Below the pieces are notes generated by a model, which saw only the letters and a program-made list of their open reading frames with translations, was not told where the DNA came from and searched no databases. Shown here one piece after another: positions 43,901 to 54,488 of a stretch of 64,000 bases of DNA (position 1 is the stretch's first letter; the number at the start of each line of letters is the position of its first letter). The position numbers and the translations under genes were made by a program. Source of the DNA: Psococerastis gibbosa (taxonomy: Eukaryota; Arthropoda; Insecta; Psocodea; Psocidae); contig OZ020492.1 of the NCBI GenBank assembly GCA_963971405.1, forward strand, positions 2,418,001 through 2,482,000, in the 5' to 3' direction.

Positions 43901-46900
43901 TTAATAGTAATAGTGGTACGTGAATACCTATTAACTTTGCATAGCTTAGGGAAATTCAGACCTAATTTTTACGAATGTGGAATGCGAACCAGAGAGCATT
44001 CCTAGCAGGCACGTAGGTAAAGGAGGGGGGGGGGGGTAGGGCTATAGGGTTTGCATCCTCCTGTCGAAATTAAATTAAAAATAAGCAGGGGGTAAACAAT
44101 GAAGAAGATAGTTCAGGAACCCCTTAAAAAATCTATACATAAGCGCCTGATTCTTACTGTCGTTCATTCACTTAGTTAAGGGTGGCTTGCAAAGCCTCGG
44201 TAAGGAATAGTGTTTCAATGCATGGCGGTAACGTTTAGTATTCCCCCCGAGACTTTTCAAGCGACCGTGGGATCTACCCTAAGTGAGCCTGTTGCAGTGT
44301 GTTAATGGTAAAATTGTTGCAGTTGTCCATTGTAGATTGACATCGGCACATCGAGGACATGAGCCTTCTGCCAAAATTCATGCGGAAACAATACCAATAT
44401 TTTCCGATAAATCAATAGTTTACGGAGTATGGTTGAATGGCCTACGACAAGTAGACCTATGTCCCTTAAAAAAAAAAATAATAATAATAATACAAATCTA
44501 TCGGTACTTAGTTATGCTGAGGAGTTGGAATAGGACGAGTTTGGAGCATAGGGGTCGCCAGCAGTAAGCATACCGCCCCGGTATGGTGTAGTCGAATTGA
44601 CAATTAATTATTGACAAGTGTTTCTCTTATCTACTTTGGCGGCTTATTGTAGAATTATATTGAATATTGAATATAGAATATTGTAGAATATTGTTGAAAG
44701 CTCTTCGGGGAAATCCACTCCTTATAGGGTAGGCAATGGAAGTATTGGGGAAATTCTATGAAGATGGGGACACTCACAGCCATAACCCGAGTAAGGGGAG
44801 ACCTTGTGAGGCCAGCTCCGCGTACTGTAAAGTGTGAGCGACTGGATCGTGCAATGCCAGGTTTCACAGTCGAAAGCTTACTTATGAACTGAGTGCAGTG
44901 GTAACGCTAATAGCTTTCAGAAGCCACTATAGAGCCTATCTGATCAGGTGTCAGAGGTCAAGCGTCAGGTTGGGGGTTGTCCTTATGGACCGCTACTGCT
45001 TCCCTAGGTCTTCTTGTATTTACAACCTACTAGCTGGTGAGCACTTCCCTCAGTTCGCTCTTGTCTGCTGAAGGGTTGTTCCATACCACCAATTGCCCGT
45101 TCTAACTGTGCTGCATCATCATTTGCAGGCCGTCAATAGATTGGCGAAGTTTTAACTTAGGCTCACCCGTTTTCTTAATTGACTTGGTGGTTCTAATGAA
45201 ATTGCGTTTGTTCAGCTACATCGTCCAAGGATGATCTGCACCGTAGAATCGGAGGACGCTGCTCTACCAACAACATGAAGGTCGTATTCAAAGTGTGCTG
45301 CCGACAGGATGAAATCCAAAATCAGAGTAAGTAAATTAAGGGGTAATACATGTCTAAGAGAACTGGTCCGAGTTTACTCGAACAGGCTTTCCTATTTATC
45401 AAATTAGTATAGGTACCGAAATTAATAATATGATATTTCCATAGTAAATAGTTTCCCTATGGTTAAATTTCGGTTGCCTCGAAATTACCAAAGCACTGAA
45501 GTGATAGATGGGACGCAGGGCCATCAAAATGAATTCCCCTATTTCTTGATGTCACTCAGACCGTAGAAGCCTTAATGGTTATAGTGCCAGATATCTTTTT
45601 CAATTGAAGCAGTTTAATAATTTGGTCCAGGCTAATTGTTGAAATGAAAGAATGTAAATCATTGCTACTGCAATAGGTAAAAAGAAAATACAAATAATGT
45701 CCTGTAGGGCTCCTTATGGAAAACTCTCCTATTGAACACTTCAAGTATTCTTTCTATTTAAATAAACAATTTGCCATATTTCCTTGTGGAAGATTCCTTA
45801 ACTGAAAACCTGAAAACATAGCTCACATTTTGTAAAATTAATTGGACTATTTATTAATTTTTATACTTGTTCTTGTCTTTCTTTCCTAAACACCTGTCCA
45901 GAAAATTATGTCTATTTATTTTCTTTTATTTATTTATATAAAAGGTTAATCGCGTACAAACAGTGTAATTAATGTATCCGATTAACCTCTTCAATCGCCT
46001 TACTAAGTGACCTTACAGGTACTTGTGGTGAGTTACGACACGTCTCCGACCGCAAGGTGTGTAGAGACTCACACAAGTACAAGCACGCTACCACCTGGCC
46101 ACCGAAGTCACTTAAAGTATTAGGAGCGTGCTGGTATATTGAATTGGAATTGGTTGAGCACACGGTATACAATACACACTACCACTTGCCACTAGGATGT
46201 GACCGGCGATGTAGTGAATCTATGTACCTATCATTCATTGTGAAAAAATTACTTGGTAATGTTTTACGTTAAAATATATAAATATAAAAAAAAGTAATTT
46301 TTTCACAGTGAGTGACAGCAAGTCCTGCAAAGTTACTAAGGAGACTATTATGTACCTATGTATACCTATTTCATGTCTGTTTGTTACTTTTCAGCGACGA
46401 CCCCACGGTTCATGAGCACTCCGGCTGTGACACCTAGTGTAGTGTGGAGCGGAACCACTCCGAGCACTCCATCCCCACGCCATCGCGCTACTTCGCCCAG
46501 GCCTCCAAATAAAGACTTGGATCTCAAATCCACTACCAAAAAGACAGGTATGTATAGTAGGCATTACAGTTAACTCATAGTGACCGGACATGACCAGAGA
46601 ACTATCCTACGTTGAATACGAAGAGAATACCTCGGAGGCTCCGTTGCTCACGTGATATTGAAGGGGGTTGACCGATTGAGCTACTACAGAGTTGGTTGAT
46701 TTGAAGAAGCTAAAGATTGAGCAGGTACTAGTCGCTGTTCAAAGTCAGGGAAGTAACAAGAATACGCATGAATATATGTAAAGGCGAAAGATGTCAACCC
46801 AGTTTGATAATGAGCGATCGTTTGGCGGGAATTCGTGAGTTTTTACGCTACTTCTATTAGCTTACAGCCTATGGGCCACTGTGTGGGTAAACTTACGCCA

Positions 46901-47231
46901 TCCTAAACAATAAGAATGAAAGATTGGTGTGTGCTTGTGACCACACAATAGAAGTGTAACTTCACCAATCAATTGGTACCAATAGGTAGAAGAGGGTGTT
47001 AGTTAAGTCGCATTTCCAGATTTTATCATGGAAGATGACACTGTTGGTGCCATATTTAAATTTTATTGATATTGATATTAATTTTTTTTTTCAGATAACT
47101 CAAACAATGAAAACGAAGTGGTGAAGAACGAAGAGTTGACTTACAGTGGCGGCCGTTCCTTGACTTATAACTGGCTTCTTCTTCTTGCCCTCGCTGTCAT
47201 CACGATGACCTTAAGGCTCAACCTACGATGA
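40813..47231 (+). CDS. Ephrin: Ephrin gene (5' part missing), five exons
   Basis: Ephrins are membrane-tethered ligands of Eph receptor tyrosine kinases, used in contact-dependent axon guidance and cell sorting. Exons 40,813-40,954, 43,701-43,869, 45,216-45,326, 46,395-46,547 and 47,095-47,231 join in one frame (junction phases 0, 1, 1, 1) with GT-AG sites. The first three encode the receptor-binding domain: FRIDNTDHIIDVNKGNSRFE, YDQVNIICPVYNPGTY, EEYDTCRITNPNPRIIAVCD, FTPQPGGLEFQPGQDYYFI, TSSKDDLHRRIGGRCSTNNM and KVVFKVC, with the domain cysteines in place. Exon 4 is a Pro/Ser/Thr stalk. Exon 5 ends in a hydrophobic C-terminus and TGA. The acceptor of the first listed exon completes a split codon, so at least one upstream exon (signal peptide, start of the fold) exists but was not found in the 40 kb upstream. 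Ephrin identity is firm; the exact paralogue class is not. Confidence 0.95.
41285..41835 (+). repeat. Repeat 'E' split by the TA-MITE
   Basis: 41,285-41,351 plus 41,758-41,835 together match, in inverted form, 46,215-46,345 (TAGTAACTTTG..., CTTGCTGTCACT, AACGTAAAAC, TTTTTTCACAATGA). The downstream copy lacks the MITE and so preserves the unoccupied site. Confidence 0.6.
41352..41757. mobile_element. MITE with TIRs of about 50 bp flanked by TA
   Basis: 406 bp. Left end GGGGTATTCACTCTGTTTGG, then TTTTCCCTGAGGGAAAGTAG. Right end, inverted, GGGGTTTTCGCTCTGTTTGA, then TTTTCCCTAAGGGAAAGTAG. TA is on both sides (41,350-41,351 and 41,758-41,759). TA duplication suggests mobilisation by a Tc1/mariner-type transposase. 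No ORF for a transposase inside. Confidence 0.7.
41942..42216. repeat. Near-perfect palindrome, arms of about 130 bp, loop of about 16 bp
   Basis: The left arm (41,942-42,071) begins ATGAAGAACCAGTAGAATCC. The right arm (42,088-42,216) ends GGATTCTACTGGTTCTTCAT. The arms run through CGCAGCGCCACTGAAGATGT, CGACCGCAGATGTTGACGAA and ACGTTTGG with only a few mismatches (one lost base, GTGGTC against AACACG). A single-arm relative is at 38.84-39.11 kb, and both are followed by CCGGCCGTGAAAGCCTTTGC. Read as RNA the arm contains CUGAAGA, a 6-bp GUCGAC/GUUGAC stem and GAAAC. Confidence 0.85.
42895..43132 (-). mobile_element. 5S-derived SINE ('SINE5S') with 16-bp target duplication
   Basis: The 5' end (minus strand) reads GGCCGGCCGCCTTACCAAGT then TGAATCCAGCGGACCAGAGC. 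This resembles the first 30 nt of insect 5S rRNA in position and sequence (GCC......CC(A)TACCA.G(T/C)TGAAT.CA.CGG). Further on, AACTTGG and GGTAGGGAAACATGG recall the 5S ACTTGGATGGG / TGGGAACACC region. It ends in (TAC)n. TTATCAACGCAGTCTA flanks both sides (42,879-42,894; 43,133-43,148), a target-site duplication of retroposition. Confidence 0.8.
43701..43869 (+). CDS. Ephrin: Ephrin exon b
   Basis: Acceptor TTGTGTTTTAG, donor ATCT|GTAAGT. 56 codons from VSKEEYDTC to QDYYFI plus one base. Contains two conserved cysteines (YDTC, AVCDKP) and the FTPQPGGLEF loop typical of invertebrate ephrins. Confidence 0.95.
44318..44440 (-). repeat. Interspersed repeat 'R', diverged copy
   Basis: TTGTCCATTGTAGATTGACA, ATCGAGGACATGAGCC and AAATTCATGCGGAAACAATA parallel the first 110 bases of the window. 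Confidence 0.35.
44757..44870 (+). repeat. CR1-family fragment (coding side)
   Basis: GGGGACACTCACAGCCATAA, AAGGGGAGACCTTGTGAGGC and AGTGTGAGCGACTGGATC match the inverted 24.53-24.61 kb segment upstream of the CR1-like RT tail. Confidence 0.5.
45216..45326 (+). CDS. Ephrin: Ephrin exon c (end of receptor-binding domain)
   Basis: Acceptor TTGCGTTTGTTCAG, donor CAGA|GTAAGT. Encodes (S)TSSKDDLHRRIGGRC, STNNMKVVFKVCC and RQDEIQNQ. The cysteines in GGRC and KVC close the ephrin fold. Confidence 0.95.
45357..45475 (+). mobile_element. GCTTTCC element, 5' fragment
   Basis: GAACTGGTCCGAGTTTACTC, GAACAGGCTTTCCTATTTAT, then CATAGTAAATAGTTTCCCTA. The element breaks off after GGTTAAATTTCGG. Confidence 0.55.
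45943..46108 (-). mobile_element. SINE2, near full length, in ephrin intron
   Basis: AGGTTAATCGCGTACAAACA ... CAAGCACGCTACCACCTGGC on the plus strand, in full family order, antisense to the ephrin gene. Confidence 0.7.
46215..46345 (-). repeat. Repeat 'E', uninterrupted copy
   Basis: CATTGTGAAAAAATTACTTG, ATGTTTTACGTTAAAATATA, AATTTTTTCACAGTGAGTGA and TTTGCAGGACTTGCTGTCAC-type phrases (inverted). It is itself a loose hairpin and is the MITE-free counterpart of 41,285-41,835. Confidence 0.6.
46395..46547 (+). CDS. Ephrin: Ephrin exon d (Pro/Ser/Thr stalk)
   Basis: Acceptor TGTTACTTTTCAG, donor GACAG|GTATGT. Encodes TTPRFMSTPAVTPSVVWSGT, TPSTPSPRHRATSPRPPNKD and LDLKSTTKK: a low-complexity linker rich in Pro, Ser and Thr, as expected between the ephrin fold and the membrane, with many O-glycosylation candidates. 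Confidence 0.92.
47095..47231 (+). CDS. Ephrin: Ephrin exon e (C-terminal membrane anchor) and stop
   Basis: Acceptor TTTTTTTTTCAG. Encodes DNSNNENEVVKNEELTYSGG, then RSLTYNWLLLLALAVITMTL and RLNLR, stop TGA. A small-residue SGG cluster about 7 residues before a short hydrophobic C-terminus is the usual layout of a GPI-attachment signal. No intracellular tail with a PDZ motif follows, so an A-type (GPI) tether is more likely than a B-type one. Confidence 0.9.
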
Positions 47232-47884
47232 ATCGTCATTTAGGACATACAGAGTGAGAGATAAACATTCTTCCAACATTGTCACCTTGGGGGAGTGAAC
47301 CAAACAGTATTTTTCCGCGCCGGTTCCACATGTGTTTTGTTGTTGCAAAAGGCACATGCTAATCGAAGTGTTTGGATGTTGAATGGAACCTATTGTTTTT
47401 GACAATATAATATATATATATACATCCCTATAATTTATTGACAGGCCTTAAAACAAGCTGTGCTAAACAGGCCGAGAAAATTGTGTTGCATTAAAAGGAT
47501 TAAGAAGAAACTGTCATTGGAATTTTTTCCAGTAGGCTTTCGGTTACTTTCGAACCTGGCGATTTTGTTGTGATTTACAAACTCAAGTTATAAGAATTTA
47601 GCTATCAGCGTTGATGCATCATACGAATAAGAAATTTGTAATTTCGTTCCAAATTTAAAAAACAAAATATCATGGCGGAGGAGCAAATTCAGGGAAATTA
47701 GTTAATTGAAATTTCCACTATCGTACGTTTATAGGCATATTGGCAAATAGATTAGGCCAGCTGAAGCAAATTATTTACATATACCTAGCATGAAAATTCG
47801 ATACGTATGTCATCAGTTTCTTCCTTTGAAATAATCGTATTTTATACAGACCAACAGTAGTCTAGCTCAGATGAGCAACTGTAT
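47232..47884 (+). other. Ephrin: Probable ephrin 3' UTR
   Basis: AT-rich, non-coding sequence directly after the stop codon. No canonical AATAAA is seen before the retroelement relic at 47.9 kb. Candidates occur later (for example about 48,170 and 48,610), so the true end is undetermined. Confidence 0.4.
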
Positions 47885-48120
47885 TGTGCATTCTTCTTCT
47901 TCTTCTCTGGCTCTACAGCCCTTTATGGGCTTCGGCCTGCTCAAAAACTATCCTCCAGTTCACTCCTCCTCGGCTATGAACGACGCTCCACTATCTACGG
48001 ACTCCCAAGTCACAGAGGTCGGTTTCTAATTCGTCCTTTCAAGCGGCTTCGTGGGCGTCCCTGTAGTCGTCTTCCTGTCACGCTTGCTTTGTACCTTTTG
48101 TTCGGCATGCGATCTTCTTT
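47885..48120 (-). pseudogene. RTE-like non-LTR retrotransposon 3' relic
   Basis: The minus strand reads EDRMPNKRYKASVTGRRLQG then RPRSRLKGRIRNRP, and the tail is (GAA)n (TTCTTCTTCTTCTTC on plus). It parallels 2.83-3.11 kb. Only the C-terminal motif remains. Confidence 0.55.
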
Positions 48121-49587
48121 TTATTTTACTGTGTATTATTAAAGTTCTCCCGCCATGTTGCTTTTCATAAATAAATAACGATGCGTCATAAGGAAGAAGC
48201 CTATTCCTAAAAATTATATAATTTACAATTCCATGCATAAAATTGTCATCTACAACATTCAGAGACCAATTTTTTTTCTAACTCGCGTAGAAAAAAATTG
48301 GTTAGTTTTCAGGGTAGCCAATACTGGAACACATTCTACTGTAAGTAGCTTCTTAACAGTATGATGAAATTATTTGGACCAATTGTGCGACAACGTGTAA
48401 GGTTTATTAAAGCTAAATTCATCGCCTAGTGGGACACTTGATGGCTAGGCAAAACTAGTTATGGTATGAACAAAAATGTACTCAACTAAACGTACGTTTC
48501 GCTAAGAATGCAAGTATATTGTGTGTGTGTGATTGCGGCATAGCCTATGTGTATAATTAATTTTTTAAGTTATTTTTTTCGAATATTGATAGGCTCTCTT
48601 AATTCCTCGAAATAAACCTGCCATGAACTCATTGACATCCTATACTTACGGCATGACAAATACATTCAGATGCAGACAACATTAGGCCAATTTTGGTATT
48701 TATCGTACGATTTTTCAACCTTAAATTGGGATTTTTATGTTGCTTTTTTTTTACATTATGACCGTTAGTCTATGTTACTTTTAAAAAAAGTGTTTTGTTG
48801 TATGCAAGCAATTTTCATTTATTTATTTATTTATTTATTCTAATTATTGTTATTTTTATGATGAGATTCTCACAAGAGTCTATAAAGCAGCGCACTGCTT
48901 AGTAGGTTATTGACAAAAAGATATCTCTCATTAATTGCAGTAGATTGTACTTATTGTATAATTGTAGTAATAGTTTAGGAGGAAAAAATTGATTAATTTT
49001 TAATAATATTCGTCTTTAACCATTGTATTTTCAGTATTTTTTCTCATTTTTACATTATTAAACTTGTAGAAGCTTAATCAACTATTTAGTTCAATTCACA
49101 ATTTTGCTTTATTGATTACTGAATAAAATTTACGCTCATTAGTATTTGGAAACATTAGATTTTGTTTTAGATTTATAGGGAGTTGTTGAAAATCTCACGG
49201 TTAAATACCCATGGCGATAATTAACGTGGAAGCTAAAGTATTCCCGATTTTTGTTCGATTGAATGTATTTCTTGCAGGGTTCTTGGTATAATTTTGTTAA
49301 TTACCAAGGTTTCTGATAACGTGTTTTTGTACATAGCAGGCCTACAAAACTGTATATTCTTCTGTACAATTATTAGCTTTGCTGTCAATCGGGGACCGAA
49401 CCCAATTGAAAGCTATAAAATTTACTAGTTCTCAACGCTGTATTTTCAGTGCCAAATTCTAAATGTATCGTCACACAGCTAATTTCTCAACAATATTTAA
49501 CGTATAAACATATTGAGTTATGATGAAAAGTTGTTCCTACAACTACCGTTATTCTTCGAGTATCTACACACACTGCACTCTCGCTTA
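48121..49587. other. No gene recognised; AT-rich
   Basis: Unique-looking AT-rich DNA with an (ATTT)n run at about 48,820-48,840. Could be distal 3' UTR or intergenic. Confidence 0.35.
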
Positions 49588-49951
49588 GGTGCCCATTCCA
49601 TTGACCGGCTAGGGCTATTTCCAAAAACGGTGAAGTGGTAGCAGACATTCAAGACTTAGGCGGGGTTTCCACCGACCTCGCATTGCAGAATTGACGGAAA
49701 TGTTTATTTTCCTCTATGCCATAGTTAAAATTGATCAATGATCATACAGTAAAATCACAAACAAACAAACTTAAATTAAAAAATGGCGTCATGGGATATG
49801 TTAAGAACAAACATTTTAATAGATTTCTATAAAAAGAAAAATTCTAATTTCCGTCACTGTCGGTCGGTGGAAACGCAACCTAAGTCTTGAATGTCTGCTA
49901 CCACGTCACTGTTTTTGGAAATAGCCCTAGCCGGTCAATGGAATGGGCGCC
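49588..49951 (-). mobile_element. PIF/Harbinger-like MITE ('H-MITE'), copy 3, 364 bp
   Basis: GGTGCCCATTCCATTGACCG at the left, CGGTCAATGGAATGGGCGCC at the right. TTA is on both flanks (49,585-49,587; 49,952-49,954). The asymmetric central region is in reverse orientation relative to copies 1 and 2, and the right arm has a small deletion. Confidence 0.8.
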
Positions 49952-52900
49952 TTAGGTTCTTGTTCACTAGTTACGGGCTTATTGGTCTTGCCATCTTGCG
50001 GATTGTCCATGGTACTCCTTATAGTTATTCCATGCGCATTTTCACATTTTTGCATTCATTCGTCTTTAGGCATTTCTGATGGTAACATCTGAATGTCCTT
50101 GATCGCTACTTTGTTACTACATAGACCTAACGGACGAAATTTTCTTATTCTATATGTTGAAGGTAACAGGGGGGGTTTATTAAACTTTCAATATTGCTGT
50201 TATGGTAAAGAGCCAATTTTATTACATTTCAGGGCTTTTGGTGGTGATTTTTTTATATTTCAGTTCTATTATCAGCGGTGTACGCTTATAATTCAGAGCA
50301 TTTTGTAGTTGTGGCTCTATTTAATTTTAGAATTAAGGGGACATTTTATCTAGATTTTGATCACTCCTGGTTTGACACAAAATCCTGCCCTTTATTATTA
50401 TTCAAGTCACTGTAAAAGTTGATAACAATTTCCATAAAAGGGTTTTAGATAATATGCGTTAATTTTTTTTATGCAACTCCAATCGTAAGGAATTTATTTT
50501 CTATATTGGCCAAGATCTAATAATGGCGAAGATCAAAATTATGAACAAATGAGTGGCTCAATTATTGAGGCTTCTCCAAAGCTAGTTATTGACAACTGTA
50601 CCATGAGTACCTGTGTATTAAGTAGATTTTTAATACATTCTATACTAATAAAAATTGTCAAGCCAGAGGCGACCAAAGTCTATATACTAACTTGTGGCCT
50701 CTTAAAAGCGAGGTTTTGTGACTGATGTACCTACGTACTTATATTTTTTGTGGGCTATGGCTGCATTTATTTTGTTAAGTTCTACGGGTTACAGCTTGTA
50801 GCCATATTCTGTAAGCCATTGTGATAGACTCGTGCAAATATGATTGAACATTTTGATTCCTTCCTATGGCATTCTGTTTTATTGTATTTATAACAAAACC
50901 GTTTTATAACCTCAATTATTATTTATTTTGTCCTATTTTATTTGAATGATTGTCAGCTCAATAAGGGTATGAATGGGCATTATTGTGTTTTGGTGTAAAT
51001 ATAGTTATTTAGCAACATTTAGACGAGTACTTTTGGTTCAGACTATTGATGGAAATATCCCCTCAAGATATCATGACATTACAATATTATTCCATGAGAA
51101 AATTACCTATTGAAACTAAAATTTAATTATGAAACTTATATTTTTTCGTGTGTCGAGGAAAAGACGTACGTACTATCGGAAGAAATAGGAGATGTGTTGT
51201 TGTGGAATTGATTGAATGCTTACCCTATAAGTAAATATCGTGTTTAATAGCAAATGAAATTGCCTCATTTTCGTATTTGCTTTGCTTGCTAACCTTTCAA
51301 AATTTTGAATTCGGTACGGTTTCTGAACAAAAATTCATTTAAATGTGTTTCCCCACTCAACGGCTCAAGACTAATGAACGTGACTAATAACCTACTCCAT
51401 TAATTGGTCTACCATATTATTACGTTATTAGGGCTTTTTATGAATGTATAAGCCTACTAATAAACCCTTTTCCCCCAATGCCCTCATTGTTTTTAGGACA
51501 TTACTATACTATATAGGCCTACTATTATGTACCGTATCCCAATTGTATTATAAAGGAAGCTAATGCATCAAAACTAATGAATATGATACACATTTTTATG
51601 TAAAATTACCGTAATGACGCAGAAAAAACATCTTAAATGCTTTTGGCATGTTGCATGTTGGCCATGGCCATATAATGATTTAAATTTATCTGTTAACATC
51701 GAAATCTATATGCTAAATTTAAGCGAAATTTGCAAGGCGCAACGTTATCATCACCTAGTCATTCCGCACCGGTTACAACGTTAATTGCCTTTAAATAAAA
51801 ATTTCAGTTGGATTTTTATTTTATATTTCCTAATTTTTCTAACTCTGATACAATCATCCCGAACTTGCCATGCTTGACTCTAAATTAATTATTTTGAAGC
51901 AGAGTTCTAGTATAAAATAGCATATCACCCTGCTTTGAATAATTGTTCAATGGGGCTAACTGATTAAATAAAATGTACTTATTAGTTATTGCAACATACT
52001 GTTTTTTATTGGTAGGTAGGTCCAAACTAATAAAAATCGTATTAATTAGTCTTTATTGAATGCACAAGTGGATATGGGCATATGTGTTAAGAAAAAAAAT
52101 CATTTTTCTCTAATGAATAAATGGAAGTGATAAGCGGTTAAGGAATGCTCGATGCCTAAGGTCATAACCTATGGCAGGTTAATAAAGTAACTATGTGCAC
52201 ATTGCTAAAAGTAAAGCCCACTAACTTTAAAGCTTTTGTATGAAAACTAAGAGATGTTTGTTTACACCTTCATAGCTTCATCCACTCGAGTCTTTAAAAT
52301 AATAGCTATTTAAGTATAAATTAAAATTGTCAACTCTGCGTTTCATTTATTTTACCACCTGTCATCATCATATTGTAGACTAGTAGTTCGACTCCCAAAC
52401 ATTCGATAATCTGTCCATGATTTTTGTTTGAAAATGGGGCATTTTCATAGCTAAATACCTGTTTAGTCTCTGCAAGGGGAGAAACGGTTTGTAAATGTAC
52501 TAGTACTTAGCTGTAATGTTCTAGTTCCCTATTTTAATTAACACTGATAAAATGAGTTTAGTAAGACTGGCCTATCGTATGAGCGATCGTCTGCCTTACA
52601 TGAAATTTACGAAATTTGTTCGCTCCTTGAAAGGGCTCCTTGGTTTGAGAATTAAACGGCTTTTTCTCAACATGTGAAAATTGCCCTTGTGCGTATCGTT
52701 TCTCTGAAACCTGTATTTTGTAACGAAACTTTTGTACAGAATAAATTAATTGTAACGTACATATTGATTTTTCATTGCTGTGCCCTATTCAGTAATTCTG
52801 GAGATTGAGCTACCTATAGTTGAATGAATAGCAGCTTTAAAACGTATTTCATTAAAAAATAAAACCCCAAATCTGTGGACACACTTTAGTGGCAGAGATA

Positions 52901-53400
52901 GGCCACCTGTTAGTGACGTCAGATATATTGGGAAAATATTTTATACCCATCTGCCAGCAGTTCAAAAAACACTAATAAATAAATACCTAATTGAAATTGA
53001 TTATTATTTCATTGCACGTTTTTAAACGAGGCCCACTACTCCGTGAGCAATTCTGCACGGCACAGCTAGTTCCAATGCATAAATTCCTTACCCATCTCGG
53101 TAAATAAGACGCCGTCCAGTATTTCATATTTATTCCAAGCGTTGGTGGGACCGGCCCCAACTAGAAACCGGTTGTGTTGGCTAGCCTTTACTGTAGTCTT
53201 TGGCCGTAACGTGGTTCGCCTACTTTTCGCAACCTGAGATTACATACGCTGTCCCTCTGGTTACACCTTTCCTTAATTCTAGTAACCCCTGTTAAGAATA
53301 ATAAATGAAGGCAATGAGGTTAATAATTATATTATTCGCCCGTAGCTCATATTTTTAGAAAAGGAATAATGTAATGTTAAACTACAAAGTTACATAAATA
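49952..53400. other. No gene recognised; long repeat-poor AT-rich stretch
   Basis: About 3.4 kb, notably poor in the repeats that fill the rest of the window. Several AATAAA-type signals. Could be an extended 3' UTR or conserved intergenic DNA, but nothing in the sequence decides this. Confidence 0.35.
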
Positions 53401-53511
53401 AATAGAACTGATTTTTCTCCAATATGGGTTTTAAGTAGGACGTTTTGGTTTGCCGAGGTCGTGAGAGGACCGGACACAGGGCAGTCCGTACATTTGGGGG
53501 AGCATTGTAGT

Positions 53512-53627
53512 CTAGCATACCAGAGTCATGAGTGCCTCCTCGTCCACCTCCACGTCGTGGGCATTCTTGGCGGAGGGGAGCGCCGACTCGCGCTCGCTCT
53601 GCGCCACCTTGTCCAGCCCCTGAAACG
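53512..53627 (-). CDS. Unrecognised gene X, putative exon 4 (terminal)
   Basis: The minus strand has acceptor GTTTTTATTGTAG, then a frame that continues phase 1 from the 55-kb exon: (A)FQGLDKVAQSERESALPS, AKNAHDVEVDEEALMTL, VC and TAG. Third codon positions are almost all G or C in an AT-rich region, a strong sign of real coding selection or origin. A possible donor (CTG|GTATGC) lies just before the stop. A diverged duplicate is at 54.5-54.7 kb. No domain recognised. Confidence 0.45.
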
Positions 53628-53637
53628 CTACAATAAA

Positions 53638-53698
53638 AACAAATTACATATGTTTAATAAATAATCACACATTAACACATGACTGAGTGGTCAACATG
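53638..53698 (-). repeat. Duplicated intron segment, copy A (left part)
   Basis: AACAAATTACATATGTTTAA...CACACATTAACACATGACTG...GTCAACATG matches 58,505-58,565. It continues beyond the MITE at 54,324-54,435, which matches 58,566-58,735 more loosely. Confidence 0.75.
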
Positions 53699-53701
53699 TA
53701 A

Positions 53702-54323
53702 AGCGGCGTCCACACTATGCCGCCGTTGGATGCTGCACTGCCAACGCGGCAAAGCCAATACAATGTGGACGTGGCCGCTGGCAACGATTTGCCGCAAAAA
53801 TGGCTAAAGTGTCGGTCTCCATCAAAGGAAGCCAGCGAGAGCGGGTAGTAGTGGTAGTGTTCGTCGGGTTAATAGCGACTTAGGCCTCATTTGGGCCCAT
53901 AGAGCGACCCCGACTTGACTGTCCTATGCCCGCCCATAGCACAGTGGACCTCCTGATTATAGTGGATTCCGAACCACTTGGGAAACACAGTGAAGTCACA
54001 CGATTAGTTCGGAGGTGACCAGGACAAGTCCTACCATGTTTCCCTACCGGCACTGTGCACACGTCCAAGTTATCTGCAGCTTTGAACCTGCTCGGGTCCG
54101 CTGGATTCAACTTGGTGTGGCGGCCGGTAGCGAGAGCGGGTAGTGGGGACGTGAAAACCGTTGGCCCCACGCGGCACGCAGGTATATCCTCCTAGTAAAT
54201 CAACTTCGGCGGACATTTTGTGGCTGAATGCCAACTCCAACTCAACGTGTGGACGGGAGGCCAACAATCAGATTTGGCACGTTGGCTGTGCCAACAGCCA
54301 ACGCGGCATAGTGTGGACACCGC
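53702..54323. mobile_element. GC-rich MITE ('B-MITE') broken by a 5S-SINE
   Basis: Ends AGCGGCGTCCACACTATGCC and GGCATAGTGTGGACACCGC are inverted repeats, extended by CGTTGG/CCAACG. TAA lies on both sides (53,699-53,701; 54,324-54,326). The paralogous segment at about 58,560-58,575 runs CAACATGGAACAGG with no element, so it shows the empty site. Without the 5S-SINE (53,850-54,144 with one target copy) the element is about 327 bp. No ORF for a transposase. Confidence 0.7.
53850..54128 (-). mobile_element. 5S-derived SINE ('SINE5S') nested in the B-MITE
   Basis: Minus orientation: CCGGCCGCCACACCAAGTTG, AATCCAGCGGACCCGAGCAG, GGTAGGGAAACATGG, TTCGGAATCCACTATAATCA. Flanked by AGCGAGAGCGGGTAGT at 53,834-53,849 and again at 54,129-54,144 (16-bp target duplication). 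The tail side has an extra GTCGGGTTAATAGCGACTTA segment and ends (CTAC)n on the minus strand. Confidence 0.8.
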
Positions 54324-54488
54324 TAACAGGTCAAGCTTTACTCTTGTGGAGACAGACCACTACAGGTATACGTTACAAGGCTAACAGTGGGGCGATCCGT
54401 GCTCCCTCTACACGCCTTCTATTGAAATTGTACAATACATGATTAAGAGATGTCTAACTAGGGTCAACTTACGTTAATGAAGTAGGCG

